Origin: Lentzea nigeriaca
Lineage (GTDB): Bacteria > Actinomycetota > Actinomycetes > Mycobacteriales > Pseudonocardiaceae
Direction: 5' to 3'
Length of the DNA: 64,000 bases
Assembly: GCF_016907955.1 (NCBI RefSeq)
Contig: NZ_JAFBCX010000006.1
Location: 124,001-188,000 of the forward strand
The notes below the pieces were generated by a model. The model made no database searches. It was not told the DNA's origin and saw only the letters and a program-made list of their open reading frames with translations. Below, piece after piece: positions 47,845-55,481 of the stretch. Both the position numbers and the translations under genes were made by a program. How positions within the stretch are numbered: position 1 is the stretch's first letter; each line of letters begins with the position of its first letter.

Positions 47845-49227
47845 GTGGACTCGCCGGCGCAGGAGGACAGACCGCAGAAGGGCGTCTCACGACGCACCGC
47901 GATCCTGTCCGGAGTCCTGTTCACGTCGCTGGCGGCCGTCGGGCTGGTGGCGCAGTGGCGTTCCCGCGGCCCTCACACCGGTCCGTCCATCCGGGACGAC
48001 CTGCCGACGGTTCCGGTGCCCGCTCCCACGAACGAGCCGGTGGAGGTCGTGTACTGCGCGGGATGGGACTCCGCCGCTCGTGCGCCGGTGTCGCCGATGT
48101 CGGAGTCGGTGGCGCGCGCCCAGGACGCCTCCGGTGGCCAGTACGCGATGGTCCTGCTGACCGGCGGAATCGCGCGGGCGGTCGTGGAGGTGTGCTGGTC
48201 CGCTCGCCACGCCGAGGTGTGGTTCGTCGACGACGCCGGTCGCCGGTACCGGGGTGTCGCCTACCGGCGCTGGCCGGACGGGCGGGTGCGGCTGTTCGAG
48301 GTCCGCGGCTGGCGCTACGCCGAGCACGACACACCGGAGTTCCACGGTGACAACCCGACGGTGCGGGCCCGCGTCCGCCGCGACGCCACCGCGGCGATCA
48401 AGACCGTCTCGCTCGACTACGAGCTGTCCAGCGGCGGCCATTTCGCGACCTCGCGCGACTGGAACAACTGGCCGGAGCCGGCGCGGCCGCCGGACGACCT
48501 CGCCCCACCTGCGGTGGACGGCTGGCCGGCGCTCGCCGGCATGACCGGGCCCGTGACCGTCCGTTCCGGACCTGACGAGGTCCCCGCAACCTTCCCGTGG
48601 CGGCCGCCGCATCCGTTGCGACCGCGCCACATCACCGAGATGACCACGGAAGGTGCGCGGTTCCGCACGCGGGATGGCCTCGTTCTCACCGTTTCCCGGA
48701 CTCCCGCCGGCAGGATCCGGCTGCCCAGCGGCAAGCTGGTCGTCGCGGACCCCGGCTGGCTCGACGCGACGGCCGCACCACTGGCCGTGGCGGGCCCGCC
48801 CGGTGAGTACGCGGTGGACGTGTTCCAGGTGACGGAGGACAAGACGCCGCGAACGACCTGGACGGCGGCGTGCCGCGTGACCGTCACGGACGCGCCGGTC
48901 ACGTCGTGGGAGCTGGCGTTGCGCGAAGGCGACGTCGAACTGGAACTGGGCGACGGCGAGTTCTTCGGCAACCCGGTCGACACCGCCACCGTCGCGCTGG
49001 TCGACCGGACCGGCGCGACGGCGTTCCCGCGTTCCGACATCGACGCCGCCATGACGGGACAACCCTTGTACCGCACCATTTCCTCCGGTGCGACCGATCT
49101 GGTCGTCGTTCCGGGCTGGAGCGACGGAGCGTGCCTCGTGTGGCTCGGCCGCAGCGAGGACGGCTCGCTCAGCCGCTTCGTGGTCGACTTCCAGGTGCCT
49201 GGCCTGGCCACCGCCGAACCCGGCTGA
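47845..49227 (+). CDS. Membrane-anchored DUF4241 protein
   Basis: A 460-residue protein with one N-terminal helix (ILSGVLFTSLAAVGLVAQW) and an extracytoplasmic remainder. The C-terminal 180 residues follow the DUF4241 pattern: LPSGKLVVADPGWLDA, PPGEYAVDVFQV, then TATVALVDRTGATAFPRSD and SDGACLVWLGRSEDGSLSRF. DUF4241 has no known activity. The start is GTG 47845, 34 bp after the lysR gene. Confidence 0.75.
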   Translation: MDSPAQEDRPQKGVSRRTAILSGVLFTSLAAVGLVAQWRSRGPHTGPSIRDDLPTVPVPAPTNEPVEVVYCAGWDSAARAPVSPMSESVARAQDASGGQYAMVLLTGGIARAVVEVCWSARHAEVWFVDDAGRRYRGVAYRRWPDGRVRLFEVRGWRYAEHDTPEFHGDNPTVRARVRRDATAAIKTVSLDYELSSGGHFATSRDWNNWPEPARPPDDLAPPAVDGWPALAGMTGPVTVRSGPDEVPATFPWRPPHPLRPRHITEMTTEGARFRTRDGLVLTVSRTPAGRIRLPSGKLVVADPGWLDATAAPLAVAGPPGEYAVDVFQVTEDKTPRTTWTAACRVTVTDAPVTSWELALREGDVELELGDGEFFGNPVDTATVALVDRTGATAFPRSDIDAAMTGQPLYRTISSGATDLVVVPGWSDGACLVWLGRSEDGSLSRFVVDFQVPGLATAEPG

Positions 49228-49250
49228 GCCGCACCTGCTCGGCGCGGTCG

Positions 49251-49592
49251 TCAGGCGCGAGTGAACCCGTGGCTCCGCTCCACCTTCGCCACGTGCAGCG
49301 TGTAGCTCTGGTACCACTCGGCCCGGCCGCGTTGTTGTGCGGCGCGGTGCTCGGCGTTGGACCGCCACTGGGTGAGTGCGTCGGCGTCGCGGAAGTACCC
49401 GACGGTGATGCCGAGCCCGCCGGGAGTCTGCGCGTGGTCCATCCCGAGGTAGCCCGGGATGTCCTTCACCAGTTCTTCCATCCGTGCGTTGGTTTCGCGG
49501 TAGCCGCCCTGCTCCTGGGTTCGCACCGTGGTGAAAACAGCCACGTAGTAGGGAGGTTCGAAGGCCTCTACAGGCGCCACAGAGTCGCTCAC
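49251..49592 (-). CDS. Antibiotic-biosynthesis-monooxygenase-fold protein
   Basis: A 113-residue dimeric alpha/beta-barrel protein of the ABM/HmoA-like type: PPYYVAVFTTVRTQEQGGYR, then PGYLGMDHAQTPGGLGITVG and YFRDADALTQWRSNAEHRAA ending YTLHVAKVERSHGF. Members are small monooxygenases or heme-degrading enzymes; many have no known substrate. ATG 49592. It stands alone and converges with the DUF4241 gene. Confidence 0.8.
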   Translation of the reverse strand: MSDSVAPVEAFEPPYYVAVFTTVRTQEQGGYRETNARMEELVKDIPGYLGMDHAQTPGGLGITVGYFRDADALTQWRSNAEHRAAQQRGRAEWYQSYTLHVAKVERSHGFTRA

Positions 49593-49718
49593 GGCGTCAC
49601 CGTAAGACGCGATGTCCCCTGCGATCCAACGACTTTCTCCAGTCCGAGCCGGTCACGGCGCGCTCGCACCATGTGGACGGGGATTGTCTAGGCTGAGCCC
49701 CGAAACCGAGGAGTGCTC

Positions 49719-50330
49719 ATGAAGCTGTACGCAGTCACCGCCGTCGTCGACTCGGCCATGGCAACCTTGCGCAGCACCAAAAACGTGCGCAAAGTCACCA
49801 AGACCGCCTTGATGCCGGCTCTGGCGGTGACCAGCCCGCCACGCGACCCCGGCATGGCCGTCGGCCTGGCCGGCTCCTGGGCGGGCGACGTGGCACTGCT
49901 CGGCGACTCGGACCGTGCCTTCCGCACCGGCCTCTTCAGCTTCCTGGTGGCCCATCTCGGCTACACGGCGGCGCTGGCCAGGCGATCGCGGCCGGGCACG
50001 CGCAAGGCTGTCCTGCCGATCGTCGCGGCGTCGGCGGCAGGAGCGGCGGTGTTCGCCCGCGCGGCCGGCCCGATGGGACGACCGGTAGGCCTGTACGCGC
50101 TGACGCTCGGCACGATGGTCGCCGCCGCGTCCACTGTGCGCGGACCGGGCGCGCGCCGGGTTTTCGGTGGTGCGGCGCTGTTCGCGGTGTCGGACGCACT
50201 GCTCGGCGCGAGCCGGTTCGTCCTCGCGGGACGGGCGGCACGGGTGGCCTCGGCCGGCGTGATGCCCACCTACGCTGCCGCCCAGTGGCTGATCCACACC
50301 GGGTTCGCGCGAGAGGGTGACCCCGCCTGA
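49719..50330 (+). CDS. YhhN/TMEM86 family membrane protein (lysoplasmalogenase-like)
   Basis: A 203-residue protein with about seven hydrophobic helices. VTKTALMPALAVTS, GLAGSWAGDVALLGDSDRAF, and ALFAVSDALLGASRFV carry the conserved Lys and Asp positions of the YhhN family, whose animal members hydrolyse the vinyl-ether bond of lysoplasmalogens. ATG 49719 with GAGGAG 7 bp upstream. The bacterial function is unclear. It ends 68 bp before tRNA-Lys copy 2. Confidence 0.8.
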   Translation: MKLYAVTAVVDSAMATLRSTKNVRKVTKTALMPALAVTSPPRDPGMAVGLAGSWAGDVALLGDSDRAFRTGLFSFLVAHLGYTAALARRSRPGTRKAVLPIVAASAAGAAVFARAAGPMGRPVGLYALTLGTMVAAASTVRGPGARRVFGGAALFAVSDALLGASRFVLAGRAARVASAGVMPTYAAAQWLIHTGFAREGDPA

Positions 50331-50398
50331 AAACGCGGTGGAGCGCCTGTGCTAACGTTCTTCGTGTCGGAAACAGCAAGGCTCCGGCACACAAACAA

Positions 50399-50472
50399 GC
50401 GCCGCTAGCTCAGTTGGTTAGAGCAGCTGACTCTTAATCAGCGGGTCCGGGGTTCGAGTCCCTGGCGGCGTA
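50399..50472 (+). tRNA. tRNA-Lys (CTT), copy 2; integration target
   Basis: Identical over 74 nt to copy 1 at 27620. The upstream region is also similar, so the whole gene with promoter was duplicated. Its 3' part is repeated at 55375-55422, showing that this tRNA is the attachment site of an integrated element. Confidence 0.97.
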
Positions 50473-50476
50473 CTCC
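50429..50476 (+). other. attL, 48-bp core in tRNA-Lys
   Basis: A 48-bp stretch from just before the anticodon loop to four bases past the tRNA end, exactly repeated at 55375-55422. A core running from anticodon loop to 3' end is typical of tyrosine-recombinase elements. Confidence 0.85.
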
Positions 50477-50480
50477 AAAA

Positions 50481-50510
50481 AAGCAGGTAGAGATTCGTCT
50501 CTACCTGCTT
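50481..50510 (+). terminator. Terminator of tRNA-Lys copy 2
   Basis: The same 13-bp stem with TTCG loop as after copy 1, followed by six T residues. Confidence 0.9.
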
Positions 50511-50907
50511 TTTTGCATTCTGCGTGCGCATCCTGATTCTCAGTCTCCACCTTGTGGATCATGGTTTGTGAGCCCGAGACGAGCCCGAGACGCGGATGAT
50601 CTTCGACCGCCGGACGGTCCGGCATCACGCGCACCGAGGCGACCTTGCGCGGCACTAGTAGGCCGTCGCGGCTTAGTTGTGTGGTCCGCGATCTTGAGTT
50701 GGTTGTAGTTGCGAGCCGAGGCAAACGTTTGCTGATCACGCCACCTACCGCCAACTCACGATCACATCGCCGACACGCCGCGCGACACGCGGACGACCCG
50801 CCCATACCAAAGGTTAGAGGCGACGGTCTACTAGTCCGAAAATCATGGTGACCGGGGCAGGTGGCAGCGCCCCGGTCCTGCCGGGGTGAGCTGGTGGGAT
50901 GTGCTGG
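50511..50907. other. Gene-free left end of the element
   Basis: About 400 bp with no convincing gene on either strand. It contains GAGCCCGAGAC repeated twice (50570-50592) and the dispersed palindromic repeat at 50721-50738. Confidence 0.5.
50721..50738. repeat. Dispersed palindromic repeat, copy 2
   Basis: GCAAACGTTTGCTGATCA, the exact reverse complement of the repeat at 9483-9500. On the minus strand a GTTGGC box precedes it at about the same distance as at the first copy. Confidence 0.6.
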
Positions 50908-51560
50908 TCAGGCGGCTGGGGTGAGTGTGACGGTGTAGCCGAGGGCCTCGAGTTGGCGGATGTGGTTGCGTTTCTTGCGGTCGTCGGTGACGCGTCTGTC
51001 GTAGAAGTCGGGACCGAGGTCGTGGAAGCGGGTGTCCGGGTCGAACAGCAGGTGCCAGATGATGACCAGGATGGAGCGGCCGACGGCCACGATGGCTTTC
51101 TTTGCGCCGCGGCGTCGGGCGATGCGGCGGTAGCGTTCGCCGAGGAAGGTGTGGGTGCGGGCGGCGCCGGTGGCGGCCTCGCCGAGGATGCGGGCGAGGT
51201 AGCGGTTGCCGTGCCCGGTGGCGGCGTTGCCCTTCCGGTCTTCGGACGGCCGGGCAGGTGCTTGACATCCTTGGCGTTGACCAGCCACGTTTCGAAGCCC
51301 TGCGCTTCCAGCACGTAGAAGATCGGCTTCCAGTAGTCCGACGTCGCTTCCATCACCACCCGCGTCACCCCGAGAACGCGGAGGTGATCGGCCATCGCCA
51401 GCAGCGACCTCGTCATCGTCGGGTACGGCCGCACCTCCTGTAGCCGCTTGCCACGCTCACCAGGGACCCGGACACAACACATCAGCTCGGCCTTGCCGAC
51501 ATCCACCGCCGCGATCCGCTGGATGATCTCCTCGGAATCCTGCGCTTCCGCCAGCACCAC
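50908..51560 (-). pseudogene. IS110-family transposase, internally deleted
   Basis: From GTG 51560 (AAAGGAGGTG upstream) one frame gives the N-terminal DEDD domain: IIQRIAAVDVGKAELMCCVR, VVMEATSDYWKPIFYVLEAQ, then VNAKDVKHLPGRPKTG. The next frame, ending at 50908, gives the C-terminal end: KGNAATGHGNRYLARILGEA, RRRGAKKAIVAVGRSILVII and HIRQLEALGYTV. About 170 central residues and the frame are lost. The catalytic serine region is missing, so it is inactive. Confidence 0.85.
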
Positions 51561-51742
51561 GCACCTCCTTTCACCACAGGGCAAAGGCGGTCGCCCGCAG
51601 GAGCTGCACGGGAAGAGCGGAATCTAGTCCGCGTGCTCGCAGCAACAGTGAAGGGCCCACGACGCAGCTCCCAGCGCCCGGCTAGACGACGGCCTCAGAT
51701 GACCATAGAGCGACAGCGTCAGCGGGCGACCACTCCCGATTT

Positions 51743-52114
51743 TCACCCCGGAATGGGCCTCCCACCAGGGAGAAACGTGGCTAGACGGGCGATTCCCTCA
51801 GCAGTCGCGCGGGCGACCTGGGGCAGCAATCCGGTGTAGGTGTCCGCGGCGATGGTGATCGAGGAGTGCCGCAGCATGCTGGACACGATCCTTATGTCCG
51901 CCCCGGATGCAAGCGCCAGAGTCGCCGCACTGTGCCCCAGGTCGCGCAGTCGGATCGGCGGCAGACCAGCCTCGGTGACGAACTGGCTGAACAGCTTGGA
52001 GACGTCGGCCGGGGGCAGCGGTCGGCCGTCCAGCTCGGTGAACTTGAGGCCGAGGTCGACCCAGGCGTCACCGACGGCCTCACGTTGCCGCTGTTGCCGT
52101 CGCTCTGGTGGCAC
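51743..52114 (-). pseudogene. Tyrosine integrase, C-terminal remnant
   Basis: About 120 residues of a phage-type integrase. PIRLRDLGHSAATLALASGA stands where active members have RLHDLRHxAAT: the His is Arg and the catalytic Arg is Gly. HSSITIAADTYTGLLPQVAR keeps the tyrosine. The N-terminal and core domains (about 280 residues) are missing; the sequence begins 8 bp from the MFS stop. It is the decayed integrase of the tRNA-Lys element. Confidence 0.85.
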
Positions 52115-52121
52115 TCGAGAC

Positions 52122-53546
52122 TCAGTCTTCAGCGTTCGAGATCGATGCGGATTCGGGAAGCAGGCGCAACAGCGGCAGGCAGAGGGTTGTGACGGCCATG
52201 ACCGTGATGATGGCCAGGGTCATGGCGTGGTCGGGTGCGCCGCCGTGGAGGTACACGGTGGTGATAGTGGCGGAGCCCAGTGCGGTGGCGAGCTGCTGGA
52301 TGGCGGTGAGGGTGCCGCTGGCGCTGCCGGCTTCCGCGGGGTCTACGTCGCCGATCGTGATGTCGAAGAGTGTCCCGAAGCACGCGCCCATGCCGATGCC
52401 CGCGAGCACGCCGGCGGGCGCCAGCGCCAGCAGGGTGACGCTGGTGCCGCTGGTCATCACCAGAGTCAGGAGCCAGCCGCCTCCGGCCAGGGTGACGAGC
52501 ATGCCGGCCAGGACGAGGTTCCGTCCCATCTGCGGGGCCAGGGCCATGCCCGCCCCGGCTCCGGCGATGATGCCCAGAGTGAGGGGGAGCATGCCCACGG
52601 CGGCGCTGCCGGGGCTCGCGCCGAGGGCCTGCTGGATGAACAGGGAGATGACGAAGGCCAGGCCGTTGGTGACGGCGAAGAACATCAGCCCGACGGTCAA
52701 CCCAGAGACGAAGCCCCTGTTGCGGAACAGCGACGGCTTGATCAGCGGTTCGGCGGCGGTGCGCTGACGACGTGCGAACAGCAACAGGAACAGCGCGCCG
52801 ACGGCCAGGGAGACGACGGCGGGCAGGCTCCAGTCGGTCTCGGACCCCTCGATGAGGCCGAACATCGTGCCGAACACGGCCACGGCCAGCAGGCCCGCGC
52901 CGGTGCCGTCCACCGTGACGGAGCGGTCGCCGTTGCCGTGAGGGAGCAGCCGGGCGGCCAGCGCGATGCCGGCAGTGCCCAGAACGAGGTTGACGAGGAA
53001 GATCGGGCGCCAGGACAGCCCGGCGATGTCGGCCTCGATGACGAACCCGGCGAGCACGGGACCCGCGATCGTGGCGATGCCCAGCAGAGGGCCGAACAGA
53101 TTGAACGCCGTGCGCCGCATGTCGGGGGTGAAATGGCGGGCGATGACCGCCATGCCTTGGGGGATCATCAGCGCGCCGAACGCGCCCTGCAGAACCCTCG
53201 CGATGATCAGGACGACTGGCGTGGGGGCCAGACCGCAGAGCGCGGACGCGAGGGTGAAGCCGGTCATCCCGATCAGGAAGAGGCGGCGCTGGCCGTACCT
53301 GTCGCCGAGCCGACCGCCGACCACCAGCAGGATGCTCATGGCCAGGGCGTAGGCGGCACCGAGCCATTTGATCAGAGCCGGCCCGCCGCCGATCTCTCCG
53401 ACGATGCTGGGCGCGGCGATCGTGGTGACCGTGGCGTCGATCATGTCGAGCGCGTCGGCGAGCAGGACCAGGCCGAGAAGCGCCCACATGACGGTTCGGC
53501 CCAGTGCGGTGCCGCGATCAGATGGGGTGGTGATGGACGCCTGCAT
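52122..53546 (-). CDS. MFS drug-efflux transporter, DHA2 (14-helix) type
   Basis: A 474-residue major facilitator with about 14 helices. LADALDMIDATVTTIAAPSI is the motif D1-like first helix, and GGRLGDRYGQRRLFLIGMTG is motif A. ARVLQGAFGALMIPQGMAVI and PVLAGFVIEA are typical of the QacA/EmrB group, which expels drugs by proton antiport. It is divergent from a TetR gene that probably represses it. It is cargo of the tRNA-Lys element and looks intact. Confidence 0.9.
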   Translation of the reverse strand: MQASITTPSDRGTALGRTVMWALLGLVLLADALDMIDATVTTIAAPSIVGEIGGGPALIKWLGAAYALAMSILLVVGGRLGDRYGQRRLFLIGMTGFTLASALCGLAPTPVVLIIARVLQGAFGALMIPQGMAVIARHFTPDMRRTAFNLFGPLLGIATIAGPVLAGFVIEADIAGLSWRPIFLVNLVLGTAGIALAARLLPHGNGDRSVTVDGTGAGLLAVAVFGTMFGLIEGSETDWSLPAVVSLAVGALFLLLFARRQRTAAEPLIKPSLFRNRGFVSGLTVGLMFFAVTNGLAFVISLFIQQALGASPGSAAVGMLPLTLGIIAGAGAGMALAPQMGRNLVLAGMLVTLAGGGWLLTLVMTSGTSVTLLALAPAGVLAGIGMGACFGTLFDITIGDVDPAEAGSASGTLTAIQQLATALGSATITTVYLHGGAPDHAMTLAIITVMAVTTLCLPLLRLLPESASISNAED

Positions 53547-53651
53547 GGCGTGCTCCCAGGGTCGAAGGAGGTGTCTTTGCAGACAAAATCAGAACGAGTC
53601 TAGTTTTGCAATCAGTATGAGTTTGTATGTGTTCTAGGTTATGCTGGGTGC

Positions 53652-54242
53652 ATGGTGACGACCCGTGGACCTGCGCCCGGCCGACGTGATCGGAAGAAGG
53701 CCGCGACCCGGCAGGCTCTGGCCGACGCGGCGCTGAAGCTCTTCCTCGAACGCGGCTACGACAACGTGACGGTGAAGGAGATTGCCGAGGCTGCGGACAC
53801 CGCGATCGCGACGCTGTTCGCGCATTTCCCCGCAGGCAAGGAAGCCTTGATCCTCGCGGACAGCGGTGAGCGCCTCGAGTCACTGACAGCCGCGGTCCGC
53901 GAACGTCCGGAAGGAACTTCCGTCCTGGACGCCCTGCACGCGTTCTTCGCCGCAAGGGGGCCGTTCAACGACAACCTTCCGGACGAGTACCGCGTCCGTG
54001 TGGATCTCGTGCTGCGCACGCCCGCGTTGTGGGCCTATGCCCGCAAGGTGTGGGTCGACTGCCAGCCTTCACTCGCCGAACTGCTCGCTGAGGCCGCGGG
54101 CGTCGACGAACCGGACGACTCACTGCACGTGCTTGCCCGCTATGTGCTCGAGACGCCTGATCTCGCCTCGTACCGACCTGATCGCCGGGCCGCTCTGGCC
54201 GAGGCGTTCGCCCACCTCAAGCAAGGATGGCCACATCTGTGA
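53652..54242 (+). CDS. TetR family transcriptional regulator
   Basis: A 196-residue TetR protein with the N-terminal HTH (RQALADAALKLFLERGYDNV, then TVKEIAEAADTAIATLFAHF) and a divergent ligand-binding domain. The 105-bp gap to the MFS gene is AT-rich (around 53590-53640), with CAAAA/TTTTG arms at 53586-53609 that may be its operator. It overlaps the next SDR gene by 16 bp, so both are co-translated. Confidence 0.9.
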   Translation: MVTTRGPAPGRRDRKKAATRQALADAALKLFLERGYDNVTVKEIAEAADTAIATLFAHFPAGKEALILADSGERLESLTAAVRERPEGTSVLDALHAFFAARGPFNDNLPDEYRVRVDLVLRTPALWAYARKVWVDCQPSLAELLAEAAGVDEPDDSLHVLARYVLETPDLASYRPDRRAALAEAFAHLKQGWPHL

Positions 54243-55195
54243 AGCCGCTGCGCGCCGCAGGAATGAACGCTCTGGTCACCGGCGGCAACGCCGGCATCGG
54301 TTACTTCGTGGCCGAACAGCTGGCGTCAGCAGGTGCCAACGTCGTGCTCGGCTGCCGCGACGCCGGCAAAGCGGCAGCCGCTGCCACCGCGATTCGCGAG
54401 CAGATACCCGGCGCCTCGGTCGACCACATGCCGCTGGACCTGGCTGACCTGCAGTCGCTGAAGTCCTCAGTGGACACGTTGGAACTCGATCGCCTCGACG
54501 TGGTGGTGCTCAACGCAGGTGTGGCGCTGGACTCGCCACCGCGACGTGAGAGCGTCGACGCGTACGAGCTGATGTTCGCCACCAATCACTTGGGGCATTT
54601 CGCACTCCTTCACTGGCTCGCTCCCCTGCTCACCGCGGCTCCCGCTGCCCGCATCGTCACGACGGGCAGCTTCGCGGCCCGCTCCGAACGGCTCGACCTG
54701 GACGATCTGCAGTCCACCGAGTCCTACGATCCGAAAAGGACGTATGGGCGCTCCAAACTGGCGCAGATGAGCTTTGGTTTCGAACTCGACCGCCGTCTGC
54801 GTACCGCGGGTAGCCCTCAGCTCAGCGTCGTGGTGCATCCCGGTGGTGCGCTCGACTCCCTGACGCCCGCGCGAGCCGGAGTCCACACCCGGTCCAGGAC
54901 CCAGCAGTTGCTCGGGCTGCCTGCCGGACTTCTCCTGCACGGCAAGGATGCCGGCGCCCTGCCTGCCGTCCGGGCCGCTCTCGATCCCGATGTCAGCGGT
55001 GGACAGCTCTGGGGACCGCGTCAGTTCGGCCTGCGCGGCGCACCGCATGTCGAACAACCACATGGACACATGACCGACCCCGAAACCGCCGCCCTGCTGT
55101 GGACGAAGAGCGTCGAGCTGACCGGTGTCGACCCGATGGCCGCGTGGGACAACGTCCCCGACACACCCCCACCAGCCGGCGACCGGTGGTTCTGA
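54227..55195 (+). CDS. Short-chain dehydrogenase/reductase
   Basis: A 322-residue SDR of the retinol-dehydrogenase/WWOX-like group: NALVTGGNAGIGYFVAEQLA, then VVVLNAGVAL (NAG motif), NHLGHFALLHWL and catalytic YGRSKLAQ. ATG 54227 overlaps the TetR gene; an internal ATG at 54263 is an alternative. It is the last cargo gene before attR. The substrate is unknown; association with the efflux pump hints at detoxification. Confidence 0.87.
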   Translation: MATSVKPLRAAGMNALVTGGNAGIGYFVAEQLASAGANVVLGCRDAGKAAAAATAIREQIPGASVDHMPLDLADLQSLKSSVDTLELDRLDVVVLNAGVALDSPPRRESVDAYELMFATNHLGHFALLHWLAPLLTAAPAARIVTTGSFAARSERLDLDDLQSTESYDPKRTYGRSKLAQMSFGFELDRRLRTAGSPQLSVVVHPGGALDSLTPARAGVHTRSRTQQLLGLPAGLLLHGKDAGALPAVRAALDPDVSGGQLWGPRQFGLRGAPHVEQPHGHMTDPETAALLWTKSVELTGVDPMAAWDNVPDTPPPAGDRWF

Positions 55196-55374
55196 CCGAT
55201 GCTCGTCGTCAACCTCTCAGGCCAGATGGCGAGCCCGAAACGGGCCCGAGAGTTCTGACCTACGGCGCCACAGACCGGCAGCGGACAGCAGACGGCGACT
55301 CCGGATTCTGCATCTGATGCGCGGAAACGGCACTCGCTGACATCAGCCGACACCACCGTTGAGGGCCACCCGAG

Positions 55375-55422
55375 GACTCTTAATCAGCGGGTCCGGGGTT
55401 CGAGTCCCTGGCGGCGTACTCC
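55375..55422 (+). other. attR, duplicated tRNA-Lys 3' end
   Basis: 48 bp identical to 50429-50476. The 5' half of the tRNA is absent (55196-55374 is gene-free, unrelated sequence), so this is an attachment scar and not a tRNA gene. Confidence 0.88.
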
Positions 55423-55426
55423 GGAG

Positions 55427-55456
55427 AAGCAGGTCGAGATTCGTCTCGACCTGCTT
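55427..55456 (+). terminator. tRNA-Lys terminator copy at attR
   Basis: The same 13-bp stem and TTCG loop with one compensated base-pair change (T-A to C-G), which keeps the stem perfect. It probably now serves as a terminator for the SDR gene. Confidence 0.8.
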
Positions 55457-55481
55457 CTTTGCATTCTGCGTACACATCCGG

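Larger units (their letters stand above)
50477..55422. mobile_element. Degenerate integrative element at tRNA-Lys
   Basis: About 4.95 kb bounded by the 48-bp direct repeats. It contains an IS110-type transposase remnant, the C-terminal fragment of a tyrosine integrase with destroyed catalytic residues, and an intact MFS/TetR/SDR cargo. The integrase fragment is not next to an att site and most of it is lost, so the element should no longer move by itself. Its small size suggests deletion from a larger genomic island or prophage. Confidence 0.78.

Noticed and set aside
50814..51584. The element's IS110 copy as an active insertion sequence.
   Set aside because: The central third of the transposase is deleted and the two ends are in different frames.
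55375..55422. A third tRNA-Lys gene.
   Set aside because: Only the 3' part from just before the anticodon loop is present; acceptor 5' strand and D-arm are missing. It is an attachment-site scar.
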